Below the pieces are notes generated by a model that was not told where the DNA came from, did not search any database, and saw nothing but the letters and a program-made list of their open reading frames with translations. Below are positions 11,993 through 23,871 of a stretch of 64,000 nt of DNA, piece after piece (position 1 is the stretch's first letter; each line of letters opens with the position of its first letter). The stretch spans positions 6,763,001 through 6,827,000 of the forward strand of contig OX365953.1 of NCBI GenBank assembly GCA_947247005.1. The letters are read 5' to 3'. The stretch comes from Spisula solida (taxonomy: Eukaryota; Mollusca; Bivalvia; Venerida; Mactridae). Position numbers and translations under genes: made by a program.

Positions 11993-14900
11993 ATGGCTCA
12001 TAACTGGGATGACAACGCATGGAGTGATGTTGAAGACGATTTATTGTCTGAGGCTCTTGAACAATGTAAGCACAAGACAAAGTTTCACTACTTATACTGT
12101 TTTGTACATTATGTATAACATGATTTTCTCCCCTTCTGAAGTTCTGTATCCCTAGGTTGACTTGTTTGTAAATGCTGATTTGTCTCGGGTGTACCGATTC
12201 TATCAGCCTTGCACTAAATGCAGTCACGCGAGTTGTGTGCACATTAGACAGATAAGCTGTCTGCAAGTGGCTGCTTAAAATTCTGACGGTCCAGCCACTA
12301 CTTATACGGCTTATACGGGCATCCCTGTATAGATTGCGTCGAAATGGTTTGACTACGTGCACATAAATCTGGTAAAACTGAAACATGCGGGGTATACATA
12401 TATTGTTCAGTGTCACTAAATTCATATACATACCGAATGTCAAATGTACATGTAGCCCTAGGTAATGCACCAGTCAATTAAAACCACAGCCCCCAACCCC
12501 GGGAATTAAATCCCTGGCCCCCATGCCATATGTTATAGTTAGAACATATTAAGTAAATTTTAATGATTAAAAAGGGCGGAGCGAGCGAAGCGAAGCGAGT
12601 CCTTTTTAGTCATTAAAATTTACTTAATATGTTCTAACTAACTTAGAATATAACATTCTGCATTCTGATTGGCCGATAGCAATTAGCGCCAACGCATGAC
12701 GTCAAGTCTGTTAAGAGAAAATTTTAATGATTAAATTTTCATTTAGCCGCCAAAATTCGACGTTTTCATTGGCTCATAATGTAGGTTATATTCTAAAGAT
12801 AGTTAAACCATCCAAAATGCCCACCGCCCTATTCCTCACGGCTATTTTGCTTGAAACTCCGCACTCACATGACAGTGCGGGGACATCAGAAAGGTAAAAA
12901 TACTGGCCAGTTATACAGGACAGTTCCCCTGCCCTTCCCCGGGGTTGGGGGGCTGTGGTTTCAATTGAGTCACATGCATATTGTTGATGGAAATATCATA
13001 ATTATATCATTTAAGATAGCGGTTTCAACTATAATTTATATCTTAATATCAGTAGCATGTCCTTCATGATTTGACTTAATTATATATATATATATAGATA
13101 AAAGATCTACAGTACAGATAGAAGTGCAATGCCAAGCTGGCTACAGTATAGATAGCTGGCAAAGACTTGAACCAGGAATTCTATCTATTGTTCAGATCTT
13201 TGGCTTTGTGAATTTTTTTTTAGAATCTGTCATTGCACATAATGTGCAATTAAATTTACAATCAATTTAATTAATAACGGGTGACACTAAAATATATGAT
13301 AAGTGTTGGTGAAATGACATTGGTTATATTTCTTAAATATTTGGTTTTTAAAAGATAATTAAATCATCTTGGCAGGTCAGTCTTAAGTTAAATATCACAG
13401 GAACCTGATATTTTTATATGTATGGCTCAAAACACTATCCAAGACCCATTACTGACATTAGTACTAAGAGATTCTATTTTCTCTAAGTGCTGGTCAGAAA
13501 CGGGTCTTGGAAAGTGTTTTGGGACAATTGCAAATATGATAAAAACTGAGCTGAGAAGCAATGTATCGGGATACATTACCGTGGTATCTGTTACACTATT
13601 TGAATACCTAAGTAAGCTTTATTTGACAAAATTGTTAAAAACATGTATATCATCCTGAATTGTATACTTTATCATCATCAGACCCCTCATTTGTTCAGGC
13701 CTGCTACACTACAGTACTGATCACTTGTAGTTGCAATGGAATAAGATACCTTGTGTTCCAACGATGATACATTGTGTTCCGACGATGATACCTTGTGTTC
13801 CGACGATGATACCGTGTGTTTAATACCTTGTGTTCCGACGATGATACTTTGTGTTCCGACGATGATACCGTGTGTTTGATACCTTGTGTTCCGACGATGA
13901 TACCTTGTGTTCCGACGATGATACCGTGTGTTTGATACCTTGTGTTCCGACGATGATACCTTGTGTTCCGACAATGATACACCTTGTGTTCCGATGATGA
14001 TATTTTATGTGTTTCTTAATTCACATTGTTTGTTTCTTTTGTTCTTTCAGACGAAGAAAGTAATAATTTACAGAAGAAACATGTAGTGGTGGATAATGAA
14101 GAAGACAGAGTTGGGACACCACTTCAACGATTCAGACCTGGATACCTGTGGGTGTCAGATATCACCAGGCAGAGTTGGTGTGAACAACAGATGTATTATA
14201 GTTTCACTGTGCCTACAATTGTTGAAGAAAACCCAGTGATGACTGAGGGATCAAATCTCCATCTTGCTAGAGGTATTATACTGTAAATCACTTTATATTT
14301 TGTATACTCTTTTTTTCCGCAAATTTAAGTTACGGTCTTGATTTGTGGATTTATGGAGTTTGTGGTAGAAATTTTAGTTTAACGATAGGGTTTTCATGGT
14401 GTAAAAGTACTGGTATATTTTAGCAGATTTATGAATTTGGGATTATTTAACTCAATTCACAAATGCACAAAACTCAACACAAAAAAAACATTGCAAATAT
14501 TACCTGACAAATTTGACTTGTTGTAAGTTACCATGACAATCAGTATTATTCAAACCACATGAGGATCTAGATATACTTCTTAGGAAGGGGTCCGAGCAGC
14601 AATATTTTTTCTTAGAGAGTTACCCCGATCAGCCTCTAATCCCTAACAAACAAGTGTAAATACGTCGTATATAAGATAATCACATTCTTGGCTAAATTCC
14701 AGGAGAAGTTTGTACCCACCCTCCCCCCCCCATATTTTAGTTTGACATAAGTTGACGCAAATTGCTGGCTTAGAATAAGCGTCAGTGCTACTTACGACCT
14801 TTTAAGGCTCGTACATATTTGAAATCCGCAACACAAGGCGCTTTTTTAGCTCACCTGTCACAAAGTGACAGAGTGAGGATTTGTGATCACTCTTCGTCCG

Positions 14901-16841
14901 TCCGTCGTCCGTCCGTCCATCAACAATTTGCTTGTGTAGACACTAGAGGTCACAATTTTGTCTTAATCTTTATGAAACTTGGTCACAATGATCATCTCAA
15001 CAAAATCTAGGTCAAGTTCGATATTGGGTCATCCGGGGTCAAAAACTAGGTCACAAGGTCAAATTATAGAAAAACCTTGTGTAGTCACTAGAGGTCACAA
15101 TTTTGACTTAATCTTTATGAAACTTGGTCACAATGATCATCTCAACAAAATCTAGGTCAAGTTCGATATTGGGTTATCCTGGGTCAAAAACTAGGTCACA
15201 AGGTCAAATTATAGAAAAACCTTGTGTAGTCACTAGAGGTCACAATTTTGACTTAATCTTTATGAAACTTGGTCACAATGATCATCTCAACAAAATCTAG
15301 GTCAAGTTCGATATTGGGTCATCCGGGGTCAAAAACTAGGTTACAAGGTCAAATCATAGAAAACCTTGTGTAGTCACTAGAGGTCACAATTTTGACCTAA
15401 TCTTTATGAAACTTGGTCACAATGATCATCTTAACAAAATTTAGGTCAAGTTCGATATTGGGTCATCCGGGGTCAAAAACTAGGTCACAAGGTCAAATCA
15501 TAGAAAAACCTTGTATAGTCACTAGAGGTCACAATTTTGGCCTAATCCTTATGAAACGTGGTCAGAGTGATCATCTCAACAAAATCTAGGTCAAGTGCGA
15601 TATTGCATCAGGGTCACAAATCACAGGTCTTGCATGTACTGCTATAACAGGTGAGCGACCTAGGGCCCTTTGGGCCCTCTTGTATGAGCATATTTTCATG
15701 AAAATTTGACAGGTCATGTTGACCAAACTGAAGTTGGAAAAGCTTGTTTATCCGTAAGTGAAAGGGTAGTTTTCAGTAAGTTTTTTCTTGTTTCCCCAAA
15801 ATAGCATTTTTGTACATAAGACCTTCTTCTAAGCCAGCAAAATATCCTCCATGAGAACCCTGTTCTGAAAGGTGAAGGTCACACTTGGATGTAAAACGTC
15901 AAGTCTGGCCTCAGTAGCTCAATGGTTAATGCAGTTGCTGTTTAATCTGGCGACCCGGTGGTTAAAATCTGGAAGGAGGCACATATATATATGCCTGCCA
16001 TATTTCCGCAGAAAGCTATGGCAATGCTCGGCATTTAAAAAAAAAATAATGTCAAGACTGGGTATAAAAAACATAACATACATGTTTTTTTTTAGAGCTT
16101 GCTGTACATGATGTTGTTAAGGTCAAGGTCACATCAAACGAAGATATCTGGGCAGTCAAAGTGATCAATCTGATCACAGCTTTACAGACAATGTTAAATG
16201 GTGGTACGGTGGTGCGGGAAGTGCCTGTATTTGGTTGTCCGTTTGATAAAGATGTGTTCATTGTCGGCTTAGTGGACGAGTTACAGTTTGATCCAGAGAG
16301 CTTCACTTTGGGTTTATATGAATTCAAGTCTCGTAGATACCAGTCATTTCCTTCTAAGGCTCAGCAAAACCAACACCGTCTTCAAGTGATGCTTTATAAA
16401 AGACTGTTTGATGATTTGGTTAAAGGTAAACTACTCAAGGAAACAATAGCGAAGCATCTTAGAGTCGATCTACAAAAACAATTTGGTGATGATATTCAGA
16501 CAACTATAGAGTCCAAGTTTTTGTCGTCAAAAAACTTGTTTCAACTTTTAGATGAGCTATTTTTGAAAATCCAGTGTTTCACTTGTGTTCAGGATTTAGG
16601 GGTCGAGTATCAACATCAGGAGAGTAAAGCTTTTATAGGTAGACATTCTATCTCCTACGATGAAGAGCTGTTACAGAATATGTTTGAAGATTACTTGAAG
16701 TTCTGGCAAGGAAAAAGGGCGGCTCGAGGGGTCGATATCGAGGAAGCGTTTAAATGTCAGTCATGTGACTTTGCTGATATCTGTGATTGGAGGAAACGAA
16801 AGGCGGAAGAATGTTCGAAAGTGAATAATAAAGTACAGTAG
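11993..16841 (+). CDS. EXO5: Exonuclease V (EXO5/DEM1 family), complete, three exons
   Basis: Single-strand-specific, bidirectional DNA exonuclease of the RecB/PD-(D/E)xK fold. The human protein is nuclear and works in genome maintenance. Coding exons: 11993-12065, 14051-14272 and 16096-16841. All junctions are GT-AG, both introns are phase 1, and the product is about 346 residues (human 373). Seen: residues 50-70 (QRF..YLWVSDIT..SWCEQQ) match the EXO5 N-terminal signature. The catalytic core is VGLVDEL (D159) followed by YEFKSRR (E174, K176), then QVMLYK. The iron-sulphur cysteines are C68 and C319, C322, C328 (C-x2-C-x5-C, in FKCQSCDFADICDW). The start is the first ATG after an in-frame TAA at 11939-11941. 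Exon 1 is short and acidic. The divergent N-terminus is normal for the family. I see no break or missing key residue. Confidence 0.95.
12472..12968. mobile_element. MITE in EXO5 intron 1 with nested palindrome
   Basis: The left end reads caattaaaaccacagccccc. The right end reads ggggggctgtggtttcaatt, which mirrors it with few changes. A 101-bp near-perfect palindrome lies inside (12538-12638), then a second inverted pair, ttagaatataac (near 12650) and gttatattctaa (near 12785). This looks like one palindromic element inside another. Confidence 0.7.
12538..12638. repeat. 38-bp inverted repeat, 37/38 matched
   Basis: The arms 12538-12575 and 12601-12638 are reverse complements except for one base. 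The 25-bp loop is built of 'gcgagcgaagcga' repeats. The same 'gcgagcgaagcgagc' string occurs in the 40300-41351 element. The RNA would form a stable hairpin in the EXO5 pre-mRNA. Confidence 0.85.
13427..13526 (+). repeat. ~100-nt imperfect hairpin in EXO5 intron 1
   Basis: caaaacactatccaagaccc pairs with gggtcttggaaagtgttttg, and pairing continues inwards (ctgac/gtcag, ctaagaga/tctctaag) to a short loop at about 13478. Arm length and scattered mismatches resemble a microRNA precursor, but a decayed foldback element is equally possible. Confidence 0.5.
13742..14004 (+). repeat. Minisatellite, ~21-22 bp units
   Basis: About a dozen units of ccttgtgttccgacgatgata, with a variant unit containing ccgtgtgttt at regular places, forming a higher-order pattern. 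It ends less than 50 bp before the EXO5 exon 2 acceptor. Open frames on the - strand through it are repeat artefacts. Confidence 0.9.
14847..15683 (+). mobile_element. 'agctcacctg' element, copy 1
   Basis: Starts tagctcacctgtcacaaag (a small hairpin with tgacagagtgag) and ends acaggtgagcgacc followed by the palindrome agggccctttgggccct. Between are about five ~165-bp tandem units with 'ggtcaagttcgatattgggt' and 'caaaaactaggtcacaaggt'. Related elements are at 17518 and 19896. Confidence 0.85.
15903..16053 (+). mobile_element. tRNA-derived SINE, family 1, copy 1
   Basis: The head 'ggcctcagtagctcaatggt' is an A-box region and 'ggtggttaaaatct' a B-box. Then come 'atgcctgccatatttc', 'gcagaaagct' and an A-rich tail (about ten As). 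Two - strand copies (31145-31602 and 37277-37393) share the head and 'gccatatttcagcagaaagc'. An RNA polymerase III promoter is implied by the boxes. Confidence 0.75.
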
Positions 16842-17025
16842 TCATAATTATGGTTCCGTCTATGTCACACGTGATACAAGAATTGGATGCCTGTCAAATG
16901 TGATTAGAAAACAATCAAAACATTTGATGCCTGTTGAGACTTGTGTCCACACTTTGGCTGAGCCGGCATCCGATTCTTTGTTTGACTCCTAAGAGACACT
17001 CATATAGGCAATGCTTGTTTTAATT

Positions 17026-17031
17026 AATAAA
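17026..17031 (+). terminator. Polyadenylation signal AATAAA, probable EXO5 3' end
   Basis: This is the first canonical AATAAA after the EXO5 stop codon, 185 nt downstream, followed by T/GT-rich sequence (attatactgtgtt). A 3' UTR of about 200 nt would suit a short housekeeping mRNA. A weaker alternative, AATAAA near 17393, lies in a MITE. Confidence 0.55.
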
Positions 17032-17186
17032 TTATACTGTGTTATACAAGGCTGAAAATCAAAGACTATAGCTTTAGTCTCTGTCAAAATTTACCAGACT
17101 GTGTTCATGTTTTTACTGTGCTCAAAATGGAGCAGGAATGGCTTTTTTACATGTTTTATCTTTACATTTTTAACCATTTTAAAATT

Positions 17187-17412
17187 CTACTGTAAAGTTA
17201 TTAATATTTGCGGTGAATTAATTTTCATTGATTTCGTGAATGAACTAGATTGCGAAATTAAATCTCCTCGATAATCGACATCCAAAAAATGTTACGAGAG
17301 ATTTTTCTTTCGATATTTGAAATCTACAAATTCAAGAAAAACCACCAAATTACCATTCTATGATAATCCACGAAATTTAATACTTGCAAAAAATAAAGAT
17401 TTTACAGTTTGG
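17187..17412 (+). mobile_element. 'ctgtaaa..ttttacag' MITE, copy 1
   Basis: Runs from tctactgtaaagttattaat to aagattttacagtttgg, mirrored ends about 220 bp apart. It contains 'ccaccaaattaccattcta' and 'ccacgaaatttaatac'. Partial copies sharing those blocks are near 48560-48675 and 61560-61672. It is just beyond the EXO5 3' end. Confidence 0.65.
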
Positions 17413-17517
17413 TATCATGCACTTAATGTCAATATTTGATGTAACATCATTAAAATGAATATGTCAGTATTTTTACTGATATTAAAATTGCGATTTAACT
17501 ACATGTAGTATATATTT

Positions 17518-17960
17518 TTAGCTATTGTGATCGCCCTATGTCCGTCGTCCACCGTCTGTCGTCCACCGTCCGTTGTCCACCGTCCGTCGTCCACCGTCAA
17601 CAATTTGACTGTTAACACTCTAGAGGTCACAGTGTTCACTTAATCTTTATGAAACTTGGTCACAATGTTTATCTTTATGATGATATCTAGGTAAAGTTTG
17701 TAACTGGGTCATCTGGGGTCAAAAAACTAGGTCACTAGGTCAAATCAAAGAAAACCCTTGGTAACACTCAAGAGGTCACATTTTTTACCTAATCTTTATC
17801 ACAATGTTTGTCTCTATGAAATCTAGGTCCAGTTCGTAACTGGGTCATCTGGGGTCAAAAATCGAGGTCACTAGGTCAAATCAAAGAAAAACCTTGTTTA
17901 TACTTTAGAGGTCACATTTATTTCCTCATCTTTATAAAACCTGGCCACAAAGTGTGTATT
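17518..17960 (+). mobile_element. 'agctcacctg' family, diverged copy
   Basis: Starts ttagctattgtgatcgcc and has three ~45-bp 'gtccgtcgtccaccgtc' stretches, then two or three 'ctaggtcactaggtcaaatc' units. The right terminus is missing. Divergence from the other copies suggests it is old. Confidence 0.6.
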
Positions 17961-17997
17961 CGGAAATCTACATTAAATATTAAAATCATATCATAAT

Positions 17998-18222
17998 GCA
18001 CCTATCAATGTTTTCCCCCAGGAGGGGGGCAGCGGGCTGACCCAGGGGAATTTGACATTTTTACGTTTTCAAAGTCTAAATTCCCACCCTAGAACAAGGG
18101 CAATTTGTCAAAATTCCCTCACTGGAAGATGCTTTACATACCCCCGTGATCAAAATTTCGGCCAAAGTCAAAATTTTCCGTGACTCGGCACCATTCTGTC
18201 TGTCAAATTCCCACCTATCGGG
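17998..18222 (+). mobile_element. GCACCTATCAATG MITE, truncated copy
   Basis: Matches the complete element at 34497-34777 from its left end (gcacctatcaatgttttccc) through 'ttcccacctat'. It then stops and is replaced by part of the 'agtcccctaccgg' family. The right inverted end is lost. Confidence 0.75.
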
Positions 18223-18227
18223 AACAG

Positions 18228-18432
18228 CCTTCTGTCCGTCCGTCAGTCAAACAATCTTGATCCTGGCATAACTCAAACAGTTTCCAAGCTAGGTTTATGA
18301 ATCTTGGTATGTGGATAGGGGACAATAAGGGGATTATGCATGTCTAAAAATAATGTGATTCTGACAAAAATTGTGGTTGCTATGGCAACAGAAAGATTGA
18401 AAATGGCCTCAAACCGGTAGGGGACTTCTGTA
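18228..18432 (+). mobile_element. 'agtcccctaccgg' family, partial copy
   Basis: Contains 'gtccgtccgtcagtcaaa', 'gataggggacaataagggga', 'ttgctatggcaacagaaag' and the end 'accggtaggggactt'. Only one internal unit is present, and the left end is fused to the truncated MITE beside it. Confidence 0.7.
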
Positions 18433-19289
18433 TTGCTTGCAATTCTTTATTACTTGTTATGATACATTTGATGTATACTGTCCCAGTTTAGGTTTTATGA
18501 CATTTTATAACTTAACAGTCATATATGGTGCATATTATATATACCAGTAGCAATGTTATAAAATGTTTTTGAAATGATATTTTTATTTGTGATCATAGAA
18601 ACTTATTGTTAAGAAATAAAAAGTATGCAATATCATCGAATTATCATTTTTAGCTCTCATGAGCACTGTGAGCAGTTACTCAAGGTGAGATTTTAGGATG
18701 GTAACGGATGTTTGGAATTATCCCTAAGTGGTCCTGTTCAAATGATAGTATGAAGGGTTACTGGTTCAATATTTGACAGGAGGCGGAAGGGAAGTGTAAT
18801 AATGAACTGATTCACCACCAAACACAGCTAGTGAAATCACAGCAATTTTTAGTTGTTCGATTTATCAAATACGGTAACTATATTTAATTTATTTATACAC
18901 ACGTTTCTACAATCACTGATGTATTATTAAAGAGTATACGCTAGTAATAAATGTACAAATAAATCATGAGAAAAATACAGCTACATCATCTTTAATTTAT
19001 ACTTCCCCTGCATTCATTCGAACAACTTAAGTGCTTTTGGCGCTTTGATTATGCATATTTGGGTGTTTCATTATATCTGACCCCATTACAACCGAATGCC
19101 ATGAGACAATGCTTGATCTAGGATCAGATATTATGAAACACCCTGTACATGTTGGCGAGGTTAACATTCTTTAATTGCTTGTTTACATTAACCTATGACC
19201 ACTAGTCTGTCATTGCTTGTTAAGCTCCCATAGAAATCAAAGGGAAGAAACTCTGTGTTACATACCCGTTAATGATAATGTAAGTCTGT

Positions 19290-19725
19290 CTGAGTATCGT
19301 CCCTTTGAAAATAAAGGAGAAGTCTTTTCTTCGCAAATCAACTCTTGACTTATTCTTAGACATTAAAAGCAGAGTCTCTTTGAAATCTGAAGGGAGAGAC
19401 CTTTACTTATTTCGTCCCAATGAAATCAAAGTATGTTCCTTCCTTGACAATTTTTTGTCAGTAAGAGTTATTTCTCTTAAATCAATGGAGATAGCTCTGT
19501 AGGATAATAATTACTTCCCTTTGAAAATAAGGAAATGAACCCTGTTTGGCAAATTGTAAGTCGGCATGAGTAACTTCTCTTTGAAATCAGTGCAATGGGA
19601 TAACTCAGTAGGACAAGAATGTTTTGCCTCGAAAGCAAAGGAAAAAACTAAAGACTTAAATAGGTCTTTGAACAAACTGTGTTCGGCAAAATGTTGAGTC
19701 AGCAAGAGTAATGCACCAGTCAATA
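19290..19725 (+). repeat. Degenerate ~70-bp tandem repeat
   Basis: Loosely periodic 'ctttgaaat.aa.gga' and 'gtaagagtta' motifs recur about six times with many changes. Open frames across it on both strands come from this periodicity. I do not see a defined element boundary. Confidence 0.4.
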
Positions 19726-19895
19726 TTATGCCGGCATGGGAGAGCAGCGGGGATACTGGGGGAATTAGTCAGACAAATCTTCCCGACTGGCAGGAATAAG
19801 ACGACCTTATAGACTCAGAGTCCCGGGAATAGACTTTGGTCCGGGAATTTCTAAACCGCGAAAGACAACAGTGATACTTTTATTCATGTTTTTAT

Positions 19896-20787
19896 TAGCT
19901 CACCTGCCACAAAGTGGCAAGGTGAGCTTTTGTGATTGTTTTTTGTCCGCCATCCGTCGTCTGTCCGTCCGTTAGACATTTGACCATTAACACTCTAGCA
20001 CTCTAGTACCTCAATGAAATATAGGTCAAGTTCGAAGTTGGGTCATGTGAGGTCAAAAACTAGGTCAAAAGGTCAAATAATAGTAAAACCTTGTTAACAC
20101 TCTGGAGGCCACATTTTTGCTTTAATCTTCATGAAAAATTGTCAAAATGTTTATCTTGTTCGAAGTTGGGTCATGTGGGGTCAAAAACTAGGTCAAAAGG
20201 TCAAATAATAGGAAAACCTTGTTAACACTCTGGAGGCCTCAGTTTTGCTTTGACCTTCATCAAAATTGGTCAGTAGTTGTATCGCAATTAAATCTAGGTC
20301 AAGTTCGAAGTTGGGTCATGTGGGGTCAAAAACTAGGTCAAAAGGTCAAATAATAGGATAACCTTGTTAACACTCTGGTGGCCACATTTTTGCTTTAATC
20401 TTCATGAAGGTTGGTCAAAATGTTTATCTTGGTGACCTTAAGGTCAGGTTCGAAGTTGGGTCATGTGGGGTCAAAAACTAGGTCATGAGGTCAAATATTA
20501 GAAAAACCTTGTTTACACTTTGAAGGCCACATTTTTGCTTTGATCTTCACTAAACTTGGTCAGTAGTTGTATCTTAATGCAATCTAGGCCAAGTTCAAAG
20601 TTGGGTCATGTGGGGTCAAAAACTAGGTAAAAAAATATGAAAACCTTGTTAACACTCTGGAGGCCTCAGTTTTGCTTTTACCTTCATCAAGTTTAGTCAA
20701 AATGTTTATCTTGATGACCTTAAGGTCAAGTTCAAAGTTTGGCCATGTTGAGCAGGTGAGCGCCCAAGGATCTATGATCCTCTTGTT
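19896..20787 (+). mobile_element. 'agctcacctg' element, copy 2
   Basis: Full-length: a hairpin start ttagctcacctgccacaaag mirrored by tggcaaggtgagc, several ~150-bp tandem units with 'ggtcaagttcgaagttgggt' and 'aacctt.gttaacactctgg', and an end gcaggtgagcgcccaaggatc whose last bases aggatc.tatgatcct form a small hairpin. Confidence 0.85.
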
Positions 20788-23258
20788 AAATTACTCGGAT
20801 GAAAAACTATGCCCCACGGTGGGGATATAGACAGTAAGCATTGACTCCAGGGTCGGAATTTAGACATCAAAAAATTGAAAATGTCTAAGACCTGCCGTCC
20901 ACTAGACCCCGATGATATGCGGAAGGGTAGCCGATTACAGTTTACTTGTTTTGGAATCTTTTGGGATCATTTATCAATAAAAATGGGCGGATCTTTGCCA
21001 TGGGGATCGTTCAGGATGTATTCGGGGATCGTTATATGAAATGTTGCAGTATAAACGCAGATACCTATCCGAAGTAGCCGAACGCAATGCGAATGAATGC
21101 CGACTGTTCAAGATTTGGCCCGAATGTTTCCCGATCGTGCGGAAAGGTCGCGGTTACATTGCATAATATGCGGAAGTGTTTAAGAATTGATGCCGATAGA
21201 ATGCTGAAAGGTTGCCGATGTATATAAACTATGCCGAACTACTATCTTGTTATCAGTTGAAAGTTGAATACGATTGATGGAAGACGCCATTAATCTTGCT
21301 AGTTTCAGCAATAAAAATTAAAAGACATATTTTCAGCTACACAAATGTTTAATGACTTAAACCGCGCTCGGTTAACTCCTTCTCTTTCCGTCATTATAGT
21401 TACCGTAGTAGTGTATCGAAAAGAAATCATGTTTTTGAGTTAAAACCCAAAAACGAAGAAATTTCATTATTTACTACAGATAGAGAACACCCCAAAGATT
21501 ACAAAAATAATAATTTATAAGAATAACAGCTGTAAATAAGCTTCCTTAGGGATCTCAAAATTAAATCTTTGAAGGAATTCGAAACCCGTTGATTAAAAAA
21601 TCATCGACCTGGAAGGGTCACAGAAAAATTGGTTAATTTCACAATTTACGGTTGAATCATCTAAATTATTTATTCAGCAACATTCCAAACACATAATGAG
21701 CGAAATATAAACCCACCTTCGCTATATTTGATCAAAGGTTTCTTTAAATTAATCCAAATATCTCGCAGGTTTAAACACATTAAATATTCAAGATGCCGGC
21801 GACTATAGCGGCAAAACAATCGGAACGGTCCGTTCGGCATTTATCGCTACTGACGTACGCTGATCGTCTTATGTCTTTTAAAAATGGTGGCTCCTTTAGG
21901 AAATTTAGCTAAGAGGAGTGTCAGTTCCATTCTCATGTATTCTTTGATAAAATCAATAATCCCATAGGCCTATCTTTATGATATCTTGTTACTATTTTAG
22001 ATAATAGCACTGATATGAAATGTGTCTATATGTCCTACATGAAAGTGTAATAATAGACTACAAAATTCTTTCTACCAGGGGAAGTAACTCGTGCTGTGTC
22101 TTAAAGTTTTGGTAGGCCTATCTCTTTTAGGCTTTTGAAGTTTCTTTAGCGCGATACGTGTTTACCGGAAAGGTACGGAAGATTACGATTACAAATATTG
22201 GCGATAACACGATCAACTGTCAACCTGAGTTGATGCGAGTTGCCAGTGATTAAATATCATTTTCATACGCGTTTGGTATGTATTGATTTTGCCTTGGTTT
22301 TAATTTGCCGTGTTTGTTTATTACTTTTTTTTGGGGTAAACTTTGTATTTTTCACATCGGTGAGTTTGCCGACCTAAATTGTGACCTCATGCTGAACTGT
22401 TGCTGTAGCCTGTGGTTTATGTAATAAGACCTTGGCTAATGAAAGAAGTGGCAAATCATGGTTGTTAAAATCTGAATGACCTTGTCAACATTCCTCGTAT
22501 ACACGTTCGTTCATTGCCTAAACTAAAATTAGTTTTTGTAGGAAAACATGTTAAAAAACCCACAGGGGGCTGTTTCAGTGTTTCCACTGATATATTCTGT
22601 TGCACTTGGGTCCCTTGCAAAGTGCATGATAGAACTGTGTCTTTAGGGAATCGTTGATTTCATCCACATACAACTCCAGACTCCGTGAAGTTTTTAAACT
22701 TATCAGTCCAAATTGGTGAATGTTCCTCTTCGTCGAAAAGAATTATTGATTGGAAAACAGGATTTTCTGTCAGTCCGATCAAACAGTTTTCGTGGAGCTT
22801 AAACTCACATCTTACCTTAAGGATTTCTTTAAATTGATTTCCTTGAAAAAGGTAAGAAACTGGGTGTCTAGTTAGCATACTTAGTTACATGTACATTAAT
22901 AAGTCAATTAAAATCCAATTTAATAGCATATATTCGGTATTTTCCTATAACTTTGTGCCTTCCTGCCAAGAACAAGATTGTGCATTTTAGTAAAATGGTG
23001 ATTATTTACTTTGCTTTAAATGTATTTCTTAGTAAGAATTTAAACTTCTATGAAGACATAAGTTTTATAAAGCTGGCGACAATAACAGGGTATTTTTCAT
23101 CTGCGGCAAGAAGTCTAGAATACCAATTTGACTGTTCAAATATATTCAAAAATTTAAGGTATTCAGGTATTGTAATAATAATAATATAGTAACAACTTTA
23201 TTTTAAGAGGCAACACAGTTGGGCAAGCCCAGTCCAGACAGTCCTCCCTGTGGGCCTC

Positions 23259-23808
23259 TATTCTCGATATCGACATTACTCAATAAAACCCGTTTTTCCG
23301 GAACCGAAATTTCACGGTCAGGGGGTTAGCGAGCAATAAGCGGTATAGCGGGAGTGTATATAATTATTCTTTTTTCAACGTTTAAACATGAAAACATTTA
23401 AAATAATTATTACATATTATCATTAAACATATTTGTTTTTAAACTTTAGCAAGAATTATCCTAAAAAATGCTTTATATTTGAAATATTGCATTTTATTAT
23501 ACACGGCCGCTTCCGTGGCTCGATACCGATGTCGATAAAAAATACGCATTTTTCAAGTTAAACATATCATTTAGGCGAAAATATTATCAGCGAGGTCGTA
23601 AAATTGTGTTGTCATTGTTTTCTAGTAAGACTTTTTACAAATTCTTATCATTTGGCTTAAATAATCGCGATTTTTGTACCTAGTTGCTCTATACGCTATA
23701 TCCTTTCCCCCCCCTGACGTGCATTCGGAATATCTCGCACATTGTCGGACAATTAATTCCGTAATCCCGGAAAACGGGTTTTAAGTTATAATGTCGATAT
23801 GGTGAATG
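23259..23808. mobile_element. MITE with ~40-bp inverted ends
   Basis: The left end has ctcgatatcgacattactca and then aaaacccgtttttccgg. The right end has ccggaaaacgggttttaag and then ataatgtcgatatggtga, mirroring it over about 40 bp. The interior is AT-rich with no frame. Single copy here. Confidence 0.7.
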
Positions 23809-23871
23809 GAAAAAACATGTGTACTGAAAAACAGGATGACATAAACAGTCAGAAAAATAAAAACAAAATAT

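Larger units (their letters stand above)
12066..14050 (+). other. EXO5 intron 1
   Basis: A phase-1 intron of 1985 bp (donor GTAAGC, acceptor ttctttcag). It holds a MITE with palindromic core, an (at)n run near 13080, a foldback hairpin near 13427 and a minisatellite that ends less than 50 bp from the exon 2 acceptor. No other exon fits the EXO5 protein here. Confidence 0.85.
14273..16095 (+). other. EXO5 intron 2
   Basis: A phase-1 intron of 1823 bp (donor GTATTA, acceptor with a nine-T run then AG). Two insertions fill most of it: an 'aggtcaa' tandem element and a tRNA-derived SINE whose A-rich tail ends about 40 bp before the acceptor. Confidence 0.85.

Noticed and set aside
11796..12470. 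224-codon open frame on the - strand, the longest in the window
   Set aside because: It runs antisense across the EXO5 promoter and first exon, has no recognisable domain, and ends at the edge of a MITE. No start or splice context supports it. Kept out as a chance frame, though stranded RNA data could overturn this.
13687..13982. Two overlapping - strand frames giving Ser/His-rich repeats
   Set aside because: Both are translations of the 21-22-bp minisatellite in EXO5 intron 1.
15903..15975. Possible tRNA gene
   Set aside because: A- and B-box-like sequences are present but the cloverleaf does not close, and a SINE body with an A-rich tail follows. Called a SINE instead.
22660..22878. 72-codon - strand frame with fairly protein-like composition
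   Set aside because: No partner exon, no recognised motif, and only a weak internal donor-like site. Not enough to call a gene.
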